Below, in pieces: positions 1 through 6,196 of a stretch of DNA of 32,900 nucleotides; positions within the stretch are counted from its first letter, which is position 1, and the number at the start of each line of letters is the position of its first letter. The notes under the pieces were generated by a model. The model saw only the letters and a list, made by a program, of their open reading frames with translations, searched no databases and was not told the origin of the DNA. The stretch spans positions 1 through 32,900 of the IMG/VR virus record IMGVR_UViG_3300042154_002009; one strand, written 5' to 3'. Position numbers and translations under genes: made by a program. Origin of the DNA: a virus.

Positions 1-98
1 ACGTTTCCATTCGGTCGGGGTGATACATAAGCGTGTTCACTGGGCTTCCGACCCACCCCCCAGTAAGGCGGTAGGGGGCTACTAGAGGGCATAACAGA
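1..98. other. Left genome end, noncoding; part of a putative cos region
   Basis: No gene fits here. The first nine bases, ACGTTTCCA, recur as the last nine bases of the window. Together with the last 50 bases of the window this forms about 148 bp of noncoding DNA lying, on the circle, between the HNH nuclease gene and the small terminase gene. That is the usual place for a cos site. Runs of C and G around 54-78 (CCACCCCCC and TAGGGGGC) can pair. The cos role is inference; the sequence shows the repeat, the gap and the neighbours. Confidence 0.5.
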
Positions 99-428
99 CT
101 AGGCAAGTGGCTTACTCCCCCTGCGACTATTACAAGACCTGTGTGCGGGTGCTAAAGGACTATCTTTATTTCCTGCGATTATGTGATCAGCAGTGAATGG
201 GTCGTTGGGGCGGGCTGGCTCGTGGCATAGGTGGCAGTAGGTAGCAGATTCTCTTATTATTTTTGCCTTCTTGCGGTACTGGCTATCGTATAGGTTTGGT
301 CTGCGAGCTTTCATCTCTTTGAGTCTGAGGTTCTCTATGGTCTGCCACTCAGCTTGGTGCTGGTCACACCTACTTAGCCCCTTTGTTAATTGACCACAGA
401 CTAGACAAGGTTTAGGGAACCTACCCAT
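99..428 (-). CDS. HNH endonuclease next to the terminase genes across the genome ends
   Basis: This 109-residue protein carries an N-terminal CLVC pair (about residues 8-11) with a later Cys-His pair. Its C-terminal half has a CHLC knuckle (65-68), then DHI near 81 and AHRSCNSRRG near 95-104, the pattern of a zinc-bound HNH nuclease. HNH proteins of this size beside terS/terL are known in HK97-like phages to work with the terminase in cos cutting. Here it is the last gene of the minus-strand early block, and terS is the next gene if the ends are joined, so a packaging role is a reasonable inference. A homing nuclease is the alternative. It overlaps the upstream zinc ribbon gene by eight bases. 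The family call is firm; the role is not proven. Confidence 0.82.
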   Translation of the reverse strand: MGRFPKPCLVCGQLTKGLSRCDQHQAEWQTIENLRLKEMKARRPNLYDSQYRKKAKIIRESATYCHLCHEPARPNDPFTADHIIAGNKDSPLAPAHRSCNSRRGSKPLA

Positions 429-669
429 CCTTACCCCAACCGATACCCATGAAGGTTACTGCTGGTGGGTCATACACTCTCACTAAGTCTTTGGCACAGT
501 TGGTGCAGAGTGGTGTTCTCTCAGGCTCTTGTATCCCTCGGATGACCGACATCTTTAGGTCACAGGTGTTGCACTTGTAATCGTATGTAGGCATTTCTTT
601 TCTTTCTTTTCTAGCATCTATGCGAGCCAACGCATCTAGGAATCCCTGCGTGTGTTCATCTAGCGGCAT
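421..669 (-). CDS. FmdB-like zinc ribbon protein
   Basis: The second part of this 82-residue protein begins MPTYDYKCNTC and has a second CTNC pair about twenty residues later. This is the four-cysteine zinc ribbon of the FmdB/CxxC_CxxC_SSSS family, usually a small putative regulatory protein. Family members normally start at the MPTYDY methionine, which here is residue 26 (ATG ending at 594). That site has only an A/G-rich upstream stretch. The longer start at 669 overlaps the stop of the ABC-GNAT gene (TAATG), typical of translational coupling, and avoids an otherwise empty 75-base gap, so I kept it. The 25-residue N-terminal part is a charged helix of unknown use. Confidence 0.65.
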   Translation of the reverse strand: MPLDEHTQGFLDALARIDARKERKEMPTYDYKCNTCDLKMSVIRGIQEPERTPLCTNCAKDLVRVYDPPAVTFMGIGWGKDG

Positions 670-1820
670 TAGGTCTTGGTGATCCCGATGTACTCATGGC
701 TATAAGTCAGTCTATTGGGGTTCATAGTCCAATCTACAAACCTTTGCCGTCTGAGTTGGCGTTGAGCATCTGAGGCAACATCAGTTCTGTATCTCTTATT
801 CTTGGTTGTCGGCTTCCACTCAATGCTTCTCTCTCTGTACTCACCTAGTCTTGGGTGAGCTGTCTTGGCAAAGAATCTCTTACCCTCGTTGATGTAAGCC
901 TGTGCCACAAAGTCTGCCAACCTTGGCCCAACACCTAGACCTTGATAGTCAGGATGAGTTACCAATCTATGCCCTCGAAATGCGTTCTTGACTGTTCCAC
1001 TTGGATAGCTGATGACTGCGTAAAAGGCTGCTGGACTACCTTCGATGATGGCTGCGAAACACCTAGCGAATGGTGAAAGGTTCGCTGTGAGGTAGTGGTG
1101 CTTAGCGTAAATGTTCCAAAGGGCAGGTTGGACTTCGTGTACTTCTGCCACCACTTGTTCACGCCAAAGACACTCCCTTGGCTTGACTGCGTACATTCCA
1201 GCATCAGTATCTATGATCCAATCAGGCTCAAGATAGCTAAGGATGTCACGATGCACAGTAGCTATGACTACACCAGTTACTCGATTGTCAGAGATGTATT
1301 TTCTAAATGACTTGCTGGCTGCCTTGGCGATGTTTCTATCAACTACTGATGTGTACTCGTCAATGACTGCATTGTCTTTTAGTCTGACTGCAAGGTCAGC
1401 CCTGAACTTCTCACCATTAGATAAGACTGCATAGGGCTTGAACCAAGTTGGGATTGAGGTAAGTCCGACAGCAAATAGTTTCTCTCTTGCCTCATCAGGT
1501 GTGTCGAAGTAATCAACTATGGCTCTGTCATCCCAAGTGTGAGGTTCGGATGATCCGTATGACTTCAGCAGAGTTGACTTACCTGTACCACTCGCACCGA
1601 CTATGACACCGATGCCAAAGGTTTCTGGCAGCGTAGGTGACAGGTATGGATAGAAGGTGGTTGTGCCGTCAGTTTGATAGTCGAAACTTTTGATTGCCTC
1701 TTGTGCCAACTCGGATACAACTACCTTGGACTCAAGTGGTGAGCTACTGCGATGTAGGTCATACCACTCATCATCAAAGACAATTTCTTTTTGATTATCT
1801 TGGGTTTCTAGCTTTGTCAT
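669..1820 (-). CDS. ABC-type ATPase fused to a GNAT acetyltransferase
   Basis: Residues 1-215 form a soluble ABC-type ATPase: Walker A GASGTGKST at 75-83, a degenerate signature LSNGE at 133-137, Walker B AVIDEY with D154/E155, and a switch histidine at 190. Residues 220-330 form a GNAT domain with the acetyl-CoA loop HPDYQGLGVG at 289-298. There are no membrane segments, so it is not a transporter. The stop overlaps the next gene, and the start overlaps the end of the Mom-like gene by four bases, which implies coupled expression. Because Mom itself has a GNAT fold and modifies adenine, a role in making or delivering a DNA base modification is a reasonable inference. Direct acetylation of a protein or RNA remains possible. 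The domain calls are strong; the function is open. Confidence 0.85.
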   Translation of the reverse strand: MTKLETQDNQKEIVFDDEWYDLHRSSSPLESKVVVSELAQEAIKSFDYQTDGTTTFYPYLSPTLPETFGIGVIVGASGTGKSTLLKSYGSSEPHTWDDRAIVDYFDTPDEAREKLFAVGLTSIPTWFKPYAVLSNGEKFRADLAVRLKDNAVIDEYTSVVDRNIAKAASKSFRKYISDNRVTGVVIATVHRDILSYLEPDWIIDTDAGMYAVKPRECLWREQVVAEVHEVQPALWNIYAKHHYLTANLSPFARCFAAIIEGSPAAFYAVISYPSGTVKNAFRGHRLVTHPDYQGLGVGPRLADFVAQAYINEGKRFFAKTAHPRLGEYRERSIEWKPTTKNKRYRTDVASDAQRQLRRQRFVDWTMNPNRLTYSHEYIGITKT

Positions 1821-2467
1821 TTTCCCTCTCTCTTTTCTGGCAACTTAGGGTATGGCTTTATCTCGTACCTAAGCTTACGCATTAGCTCTTTCTTGCGAGT
1901 CTTATTCCCTGTGAAGTAAAGGTAACGATGCTTGCGACCTCGCTCATGCTTCTCAAGCCTATCTCCATAGAATCGTTTGGCTCCCTCAATGCCACCATGC
2001 TCATCAAACAAGTGGCGTGAGTGTTGGTTCGACTGACCATCTAATCGCCACTCCACATGGCGATCACTAAGACCTGTATAAATCCAGTTGCTTGCCTGAT
2101 ACACAACGCCTGTATGACCTGCACCAATCTCGGCATAGGACACGATGATGTCATGTTCAGGTGGCAACATCTTGAGAGTTGATGCAATGAGGTATGACTC
2201 GGTGTTCTTTGGTGTGCCATCTTTGATCCAAAGTCTTGTCAACTCAATAACAGACTTGCTCTCCTCTTTGCCAGCTATACCAACACATAGGGATGGTGAA
2301 GCTGGCTTGCCGTAAATGATTGTGCCTACTAACTCCATGCCATCAAACAAACCGAAGGCGTACATGGTTGAGGCTTTGCGGTGTAGGTAATGGTTTGCGA
2401 CTGTCAGCTCATTCGCCATCTTGCCGGTGATGGGTTCAATGACATACTGCCTTGGGCTAGTTATCAT
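1817..2467 (-). CDS. mom: Mom-like DNA base modification protein
   Basis: The 216-residue protein resembles Mom of phage Mu, a GNAT-fold enzyme that converts adenine in DNA to a carbamoylmethyl-type derivative and so protects against restriction. Recognisable blocks are NHYLHRK at 25-31, the strand-turn FGLFDG at 38-43 with LVGTIIYGKP after it, ELTRLWI at 75-81 and SYAEIGAGHTGVVYQASNW at 110-128. The tail beyond 165 is very basic, fitting DNA contact. Start ATG at 2467 overlaps the upstream gene, and its stop overlaps the ABC-GNAT gene by four bases. The family assignment is from pattern memory rather than alignment. The substrate in this phage is unknown. Confidence 0.78.
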   Translation of the reverse strand: MITSPRQYVIEPITGKMANELTVANHYLHRKASTMYAFGLFDGMELVGTIIYGKPASPSLCVGIAGKEESKSVIELTRLWIKDGTPKNTESYLIASTLKMLPPEHDIIVSYAEIGAGHTGVVYQASNWIYTGLSDRHVEWRLDGQSNQHSRHLFDEHGGIEGAKRFYGDRLEKHERGRKHRYLYFTGNKTRKKELMRKLRYEIKPYPKLPEKREGK

Positions 2468-2681
2468 TCTGCTGGGGTTCAGACTTTACAATCGCCCACT
2501 CGCCACCATAAAACTTTTGTAGTGAGTTCATTCTCTTTTGAGCTGTGGCCTCTGTGCCGTAGCTAAAGCTGTTAATGACCCAAGAGTCACCTGACTGGTG
2601 AGCGATGCCAAAGGTCAAGGGTCTTTCAGATTCCCGACTAAAGACTTTGCCGTCTGGTGCTGTGGCTGAGTAGATTGTCAT
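2457..2681 (-). CDS. Small hypothetical protein, 74 residues
   Basis: I do not recognise a family. The protein begins MTIYSATAPDGKVFSR and has mixed beta-type composition with aromatic residues, ending in a polar QQNDN tail. The ATG at 2681 is preceded by GAGG at a normal distance; a TTG further upstream at 2699 is possible but less convincing. It sits in a tight series of overlapping genes leading to mom and shares about eleven bases with the mom start. It resembles its upstream neighbour in carrying a G-x-x-W/F, tag-like beta pattern with a regular 'AxxxxxxL' helix, so both could be small host-takeover proteins. That is only a guess. Confidence 0.6.
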   Translation of the reverse strand: MTIYSATAPDGKVFSRESERPLTFGIAHQSGDSWVINSFSYGTEATAQKRMNSLQKFYGGEWAIVKSEPQQNDN

Positions 2682-2685
2682 GGCT

Positions 2686-2919
2686 CTATGCCTCGTCAAT
2701 CACTTCAGGGCTGACCATTCTCCAAGCATCCGCCCAGAGTTCAGCTTTGGTGTTGAACTGATCCATTGAGTTGACTAGGCTACCAGTCAGATAATCGTTA
2801 TTCCAAATCTTGCCATTAGGTAGCCATGCTTCAAATACATAAGCTCCGGTGCTGTCATAACCCTCTTGAAACTTAGCTCCATCTTGTTGAAGCTTTTTTA
2901 TTACTTTTGCCTTGGACAT
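2686..2919 (-). CDS. Small hypothetical protein, first gene after a strong promoter
   Basis: The 77-residue protein starts MSKAKVIKKLQQDG and contains GYDSTGAYVFEAWLPNG followed by a helical C-terminus rich in Trp and Glu. I know no function. The start at 2919 was chosen because AAAGGGG lies seven bases upstream, whereas the longer reading frame to 2958 would run into the promoter. It is the leader gene of the operon that carries mom and the ABC-GNAT gene, so the promoter at 2949-2976 probably drives the whole putative modification cassette. Confidence 0.68.
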   Translation of the reverse strand: MSKAKVIKKLQQDGAKFQEGYDSTGAYVFEAWLPNGKIWNNDYLTGSLVNSMDQFNTKAELWADAWRMVSPEVIDEA

Positions 2920-2948
2920 TTGTTTCCCCTTTCTGTCCTTACATTTCA

Positions 2949-2976
2949 ATTTTACCATATTGGCTTAGGTTGCCAA
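2949..2976 (-). promoter_or_regulatory. Sigma70-type promoter for the mom operon
   Basis: Read on the minus strand, TTGGCA (2976-2971) is followed after 16 bases by TAAAAT (2954-2949), close to the -35/-10 consensus, with TGG just before the -10. The -35 is part of an inverted repeat TTGGC-n7-GCCAA, an operator-like overlap. The 5' leader to the ATG at 2919 would be about 25-30 bases and contains the ribosome site. It is the best sigma70-like promoter I found in the window. Confidence 0.65.
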
Positions 2977-2983
2977 GCACATT

Positions 2984-3027
2984 TTGATAACAGTTGTATA
3001 ACGATTTGGTAACAATTTGGTAACAAT
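2984..3027 (-). repeat. Four tandem 11-bp degenerate repeats upstream of the promoter
   Basis: On the minus strand the sequence reads as four adjacent 11-mers: ATTGTTACCAA, ATTGTTACCAA, ATCGTTATACA and ACTGTTATCAA. They begin at the stop codon of the metallophosphoesterase gene and end seven bases before the -35 of the mom-operon promoter. A spacing of one helical turn placed right upstream of a promoter suggests side-by-side binding of an activator or repressor. The binding protein is unknown. Confidence 0.6.
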
Positions 3028-4202
3028 TACAACTTATAGACAGTTCCCTGAAAGTTCTCACCCTTAGTAAGTGGGAACACAAGCAAGCCTGGGTCGCTGT
3101 CATCTCCACCCATGCCAGTTCGATACCAGCTTGAGCCAGCATCAAGGGTTGGGCATTGAATCACCCATCGGCTGTGGTTGTTTCGTCTGCCTGACTCTTT
3201 GACTGTGAGGTGATGGAAGTGTCCATGAATCAGAATGTCAGCGTCTTTTACTGGCTGGTTGCCATGCGACTGATTACGCCACCATTGGACTATGCCGTCA
3301 GGTCTTGAGGCTTGGTGTCCATGCACTAGGCCGAGAATCATCTCGTTGTCACCCCAAACATCTAGGGCAAGTGACTCATCGTTAGCTTGTGGCTCATAGA
3401 ACTTGACTGGCAAGTCTGTTTCCTGTGCGAGCCTGGCAAGCTGGCGTTGAATGTGAATCCCCCAATCGTCATGACTTGTGCCTAGTTTCTGTCTGCCTGA
3501 TCTCCAAGCACAATGATTAGAGCCGACTGAGGCAGCAATTATTGGAGCATAGTTAGCCATTAGCTTTAGGGTTTCCCACTCAAAGGTTGCCTCTAGGTCA
3601 ACCTGTTGCATCAGGCTTAGGTCGTTGGTTCGCATTGGGTTGCCACCTGACTCAAAGCCCTCGATGCTGTCACCGACATTTAGGAAGTAAATAACATCTG
3701 GCTTTTCCTTTTTTAGATAGCTGGTAAGGTTAGCTTGCTTCTCTGCGATGCGTTCAATCAGCTCAGGTGTGCCACCTCGGATGTCACCTGCCTTGCCTGT
3801 CTGAGTATCTGACCAGCAGACAACAACAGCCTTCTCAAGTGTTTCTTTTGGCTTGGCAATCTTGAGTCCCTTACGAGTGTTGGCATAAAGGGTTGGCAGG
3901 TCTATCTCGACTTCAGAGCGTGTTCTGAAGTTGAATCGCCAGCTAACTAACCAATCGCCACCCTCTCTTTGCTGCCACCTGCTAGTTCTGATTGGGCCAT
4001 AAATCTCTATTTTTTGAGGGTCGAAACCTTGCTCGATTAAGAACTCATCAAAGTTAGGTTGGTTGCCGGTAGTCGGTGGGGTTGTTGCCTCACCTAATGT
4101 GCCGTCAAACTCGACTGCTGGCCGCCAATCTTTCGGTGGTGTTACCTTTGGTGCTGGTTCTAAGTTATCTAGCACAACTGCACTCTTTCCTTCTATGAGC
4201 AA
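3027..4202 (-). CDS. Calcineurin-like metallophosphoesterase
   Basis: The expected metal-binding motifs occur in order: SDTQTG with D132, GDSIEG with D178, GSNHC with N229/H230, VHGH at 293-296 and HGHFHH at 326-331. This is the two-metal phosphoesterase fold of the Mre11/SbcD and phosphodiesterase group. About 120 residues of unassigned sequence precede the domain, with a proline-rich linker. The first codon at 4202 is TTG. A GTG at 4175 with GAAGGAAAGAG upstream is equally plausible and would remove nine residues. It overlaps the end of the preceding small gene. A role as a DNA nuclease or nucleotide phosphatase in early infection is likely, but the substrate cannot be read from sequence. 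Confidence 0.85.
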   Translation of the reverse strand: MLIEGKSAVVLDNLEPAPKVTPPKDWRPAVEFDGTLGEATTPPTTGNQPNFDEFLIEQGFDPQKIEIYGPIRTSRWQQREGGDWLVSWRFNFRTRSEVEIDLPTLYANTRKGLKIAKPKETLEKAVVVCWSDTQTGKAGDIRGGTPELIERIAEKQANLTSYLKKEKPDVIYFLNVGDSIEGFESGGNPMRTNDLSLMQQVDLEATFEWETLKLMANYAPIIAASVGSNHCAWRSGRQKLGTSHDDWGIHIQRQLARLAQETDLPVKFYEPQANDESLALDVWGDNEMILGLVHGHQASRPDGIVQWWRNQSHGNQPVKDADILIHGHFHHLTVKESGRRNNHSRWVIQCPTLDAGSSWYRTGMGGDDSDPGLLVFPLTKGENFQGTVYKL

Positions 4203-4386
4203 GAATAGGTTTCTCGCTGATTGGAATTCCCCTAGCTGTTAGTTCTCTAGCTAGTGCTGGTGCTTTCCAAGATTCATTACTTACAGCATTGACAAGTATT
4301 ACTTGATCCTTGCTGTCCAACGATTCCAAGACTGACCTTACCTTGCAAGGTGCTTTCCTTTGTGTCGGTGTCATTCCTTCTAGCAT
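4165..4386 (-). CDS. Small hypothetical protein, possibly helix-turn-helix, 73 residues
   Basis: The protein begins MLEGMTPTQRKAPCKV and ends HRRKECSCAR. The middle is helical and contains ALARELTARGIPISEKPI, which has the shape of a helix-turn-helix followed by a basic end, as in many small phage proteins that precede larger replication genes. The ATG at 4386 has AAGGG seven bases upstream, a good ribosome site. It overlaps the upstream gene by 110 bases in another frame, which is unusual, and the start of the metallophosphoesterase by up to 38 bases. I consider it real because of the ribosome site and the tidy coupling, but the function is unknown. Confidence 0.6.
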   Translation of the reverse strand: MLEGMTPTQRKAPCKVRSVLESLDSKDQVILVNAVSNESWKAPALARELTARGIPISEKPILAHRRKECSCAR

Positions 4387-4600
4387 TGTTTTCCCTTTCA
4401 GTTGTTCTTATCAAGTTTAGGGCTAAGTCCCCGATTTCTGGCTCAAGATAGTGCCACTCGACTTGCATGATTCTTTCTAATAATCTGGCAAGGTTGCGGC
4501 GTATTGCTTCTAGGTCACTTGACCAGACTAGGTTCTCATCCTTTAGCAGGTTGATTGCCTCAAAGATTTCACGCTCATCAGCGTTTGTGAAGTGTGTCAT
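4277..4600 (-). CDS. Hypothetical helical protein, 107 residues
   Basis: The first 70 residues are acidic and helical (MTHFTNADEREIFEAINLL at the start) with no family I know. The last 35 residues are low in hydrophobic content and lie over the next gene. The ATG at 4600 follows AGGGGGG at a suitable distance, and it overlaps the candidate microgene before it as ATGA. The long overlap with the 73-residue gene means the C-terminal end may have little functional constraint, or that the two genes once separated by frameshift. No enzymatic motif is visible; a cysteine pair closes the protein. Confidence 0.55.
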   Translation of the reverse strand: MTHFTNADEREIFEAINLLKDENLVWSSDLEAIRRNLARLLERIMQVEWHYLEPEIGDLALNLIRTTERENNARRNDTDTKESTLQGKVSLGIVGQQGSSNTCQCCK

Positions 4601-4719
4601 TTGACCCCCCTAGTAAAGAAGGCTACAACTAAACTTTTCAGTTGCATCCTCTTGTACGCCCAATGAACTCGAACGATACGCCAGTTGATAGGTTGCTTCT
4701 CAGCTCTGTGCTTTGCCAA
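4597..4719 (-). CDS. Candidate 40-residue basic microprotein
   Basis: A TTG-initiated frame fills the gap between two good genes. It starts in the end of the upstream gene and its TGA overlaps the next ATG as ATGA, a layout used by most neighbours. The product is basic with Trp and Tyr near the middle and a hydrophobic patch SLVVAFF near the end. The GAGGG before the TTG is rather close. Support is limited to position and overlap; it may be noncoding. Confidence 0.3.
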   Translation of the reverse strand: MAKHRAEKQPINWRIVRVHWAYKRMQLKSLVVAFFTRGVK

Positions 4720-4927
4720 TGTCCCTCACCGCCTCAATCACTTCGACTACTCGCTCAAGAGTGTCAATGTCTATGCTCAGGCTTAGGACTGCATCCTTGT
4801 GTAGTGAGTAGATCACTTGCTCGCTAAAATACTCAGCCATGTCTTTTGCGCCTTGTTCGTATCCTTTAGCAAAGGCTTTTTCTTTACCTCTGCGAATGTG
4901 ATAAGCCCAGTCAAACCTAAAGCTCAT
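4700..4927 (-). CDS. Small hypothetical helical protein, 75 residues
   Basis: The protein opens MSFRFDWAYHIRRGKEKAFAKG and then forms acidic, leucine-rich helices. I do not recognise it. It is coupled to the upstream 47-residue gene through ATGA. The pattern of a basic N-terminal helix with GYEQGAKDMAEYF resembles the neighbour at 5049-5249, which has GFKAGVRYQRESVLDFI, so the two may be distant relatives. A structural helix-bundle role is likely, but nothing specific can be said. Confidence 0.65.
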   Translation of the reverse strand: MSFRFDWAYHIRRGKEKAFAKGYEQGAKDMAEYFSEQVIYSLHKDAVLSLSIDIDTLERVVEVIEAVRDIGKAQS

Positions 4928-5067
4928 TTCTTTACCTCACCTGAGATTGCCTTGGCTCGGTACTCGATGTCTTTGGCTGTCTTGATAAGCTCAGCCAGCT
5001 CTTTGTTTATCATCGCCAAGCGAGCCTCAAATTCAAGCAGCTTGATGTCTATTTCTTTTGGCCCCAT
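4924..5067 (-). CDS. 47-residue coiled-coil microprotein
   Basis: The product starts MGPKEIDIKLLEFEARLAM and continues with heptad-like leucine and isoleucine spacing, so it is a short coiled coil. The ATG at 5067 has AAAGGA with an eight-base spacer. The end overlaps the next start as ATGA and the beginning overlaps the previous gene by 19 bases. This precise packing and the ribosome site make it a real gene despite its size. Function unknown. Confidence 0.65.
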   Translation of the reverse strand: MGPKEIDIKLLEFEARLAMINKELAELIKTAKDIEYRAKAISGEVKK

Positions 5068-5249
5068 TGTGTTTTCCTTTCGGCTAGGTTTGCTTCCATG
5101 TCAATTCGGTACTGACCTTCTATTTCCTCAGCGATGTCCTGAGCTGTGATGGCTACATTCTGCTCTGCGTGGATACGGATAAAGTCAAGGACTGACTCTC
5201 TCTGGTATCTAACGCCAGCCTTGAATCCCTCTGTGTAAAGTGTCTGCAT
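5049..5249 (-). CDS. Small hypothetical protein, 66 residues
   Basis: This helical protein begins MQTLYTEGFKAGVRYQRES and ends with a charged stretch. GAGG lies ahead of the ATG at 5249. It follows the 80-residue gene after a two-base gap and overlaps the coiled-coil microgene. The G-x-x-x-G-x-x-Y motif near the start recurs in the gene at 4700-4927, hinting at duplication. No family is recognised; it probably belongs to the set of early accessory proteins in this block. Confidence 0.65.
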   Translation of the reverse strand: MQTLYTEGFKAGVRYQRESVLDFIRIHAEQNVAITAQDIAEEIEGQYRIDMEANLAERKTQWGQKK

Positions 5250-5251
5250 GA

Positions 5252-5494
5252 TTACCTCGATGAGATGTTGTATTCAGGGTCAACATAGATTTCAATGTTG
5301 TCCACGATCTCGATAATCCTAGCGATTGCTTTGGTCGGTACTGGGTAGGCAGCCTTAATAAGGCTAAGGATTTCGTTTTTCATTAGCATCCTGCCCATGT
5401 AGATTCCGTCTGACTTAGCAACACCAAAGTTGTATTGGTGAGGCTGGAAGTCGGTTACTGCGAACTCAATCTCTTGAGGGTTATAGTTAGGCAT
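5252..5494 (-). CDS. Small hypothetical protein, 80 residues
   Basis: The sequence begins MPNYNPQEIEFAVTDFQPH and later carries a helical stretch with IIEIVDNIEI. I know no family. The ATG at 5494 overlaps the end of the 60-residue gene by eight bases and there is no strong Shine-Dalgarno sequence, which suggests coupling. The composition is mixed alpha and beta and acidic. It lies in the block of tiny overlapping early genes, which are usually fast-evolving host-interaction proteins. That role is inference from position only. Confidence 0.62.
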   Translation of the reverse strand: MPNYNPQEIEFAVTDFQPHQYNFGVAKSDGIYMGRMLMKNEILSLIKAAYPVPTKAIARIIEIVDNIEIYVDPEYNISSR

Positions 5495-5669
5495 TTGCTC
5501 TCATTTCTTTTAGTGTTTGCTTGATGTGTTGTATCAGCTCGATGCGAGCCTTGGCTTCGTTCTCGATTGTCGAATCCCTGAATGGTATCCCAACCTGGAG
5601 CGTGTATTGGTTCTCTGTCCAACGCTGAGCCTCGACAATAATGCGTTCGGCTATCTCATGTTCGTTCAT
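5487..5669 (-). CDS. Small hypothetical protein, 60 residues
   Basis: The ATG at 5669 is preceded by AAAGGAG at the ideal distance, so the longer open frame reaching 5783 is not used. The product starts MNEHEIAERIIVEAQRW and is mainly helical and acidic with a basic end. Its start overlaps the stop of the upstream membrane microprotein (ATGA). The family is unknown. The strong ribosome site implies good expression. Confidence 0.68.
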   Translation of the reverse strand: MNEHEIAERIIVEAQRWTENQYTLQVGIPFRDSTIENEAKARIELIQHIKQTLKEMRANA

Positions 5670-5827
5670 CTGCTCTCCTTTGTGAACTCGTTGATGGTAG
5701 TAAAGAAGGCAACCAGCATGGCGATTACTCCGATGCCGTAACCGAGTCCGACATGGAACTCTTGGATTGTCCAGCTTACCCAAAGGATTATTGCTAGTGC
5801 GATTATGTATAAATAGAATTTCAGCAT
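5666..5827 (-). CDS. 53-residue two-helix membrane microprotein, paralogue of its neighbour
   Basis: Translation gives MLKFYLYIIALAIILWVSW, a hydrophilic turn, a second hydrophobic segment around GIGVIAMLVAFFTTI, and a charged tail. That is two transmembrane helices. It has AAGGA upstream of ATG and couples to the next gene by ATGA. It aligns along its whole length with the 54-residue protein encoded just upstream (shared MLK start, LA.IIL, GI..GV..LVAF), so the pair arose by tandem duplication. Possible roles include membrane perturbation, superinfection exclusion or holin-like activity; none is shown. Confidence 0.62.
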   Translation of the reverse strand: MLKFYLYIIALAIILWVSWTIQEFHVGLGYGIGVIAMLVAFFTTINEFTKESR

Positions 5828-5837
5828 TTTCTTTTCC

Positions 5838-6002
5838 TTACTTGATTAGGTCTTTAGCTAATGAGTGAACTGTGATTAGGAAGGCAACAAGCACACCGAC
5901 TGCACCAATTGTGATGCCGAGAGTTGAATCTACAAGTTGCACGATAAAGCTGGACACAAGGATTACTGCCAGCGATAGAGCGTAGATAAATAGCTTGAGC
6001 AT
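5838..6002 (-). CDS. 54-residue two-helix membrane microprotein
   Basis: The product reads MLKLFIYALSLAVILVSSF for the first membrane helix, a short loop with QLVDSTLG, then GAVGVLVAFLITV for the second and a basic end. It overlaps the stop of the gene at 6002-6196 as TAATG. It is too short to be a transporter and matches the downstream protein in length, topology and many positions. Both lie far from the lysis genes, so a role at the host membrane early in infection is more likely than lysis, by inference. Confidence 0.62.
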   Translation of the reverse strand: MLKLFIYALSLAVILVSSFIVQLVDSTLGITIGAVGVLVAFLITVHSLAKDLIK

Positions 6003-6196
6003 TATGCACCTACCTTTTCCCGATTCATAAGCTCATGCATGATTGCGTCTTGTTCCTCTCGGATTGCCTCGATAAGGATTGTACGAGCTTTTATAGATAA
6101 CTTGCGGTTGGCGAAAGAGCAAAGAGCTTGGCGATCCTTAGTAAGTGCTGAATCACGAGCTTCTAGCTCTGCTGTGGTCTTGTTTTCTAAATTCAT
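6002..6196 (-). CDS. Small helical protein, first gene of the early microgene operon
   Basis: The 64-residue product begins MNLENKTTAELEARDSALT and is a charged helical hairpin ending in NREKVGA. AAAGGGAG seven bases before the ATG at 6196 defines the start; the longer frame to 6244 would enter the promoter area. It is the first of about ten tightly packed genes running down to 4165. No family is recognised. The AT-rich control region in front of it carries an operator-like inverted repeat. Confidence 0.68.
   Translation of the reverse strand: MNLENKTTAELEARDSALTKDRQALCSFANRKLSIKARTILIEAIREEQDAIMHELMNREKVGA

Noticed and set aside
669-1820. ABC transporter subunit
   Set aside because: The ATPase has no transmembrane partner and is fused to an acetyltransferase, so a transporter reading does not fit.
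2939-3145. 68-residue minus-strand open frame crossing the promoter and repeats
   Set aside because: It covers the end of the phosphoesterase gene and the noncoding control region in another frame, and its composition is not protein-like.
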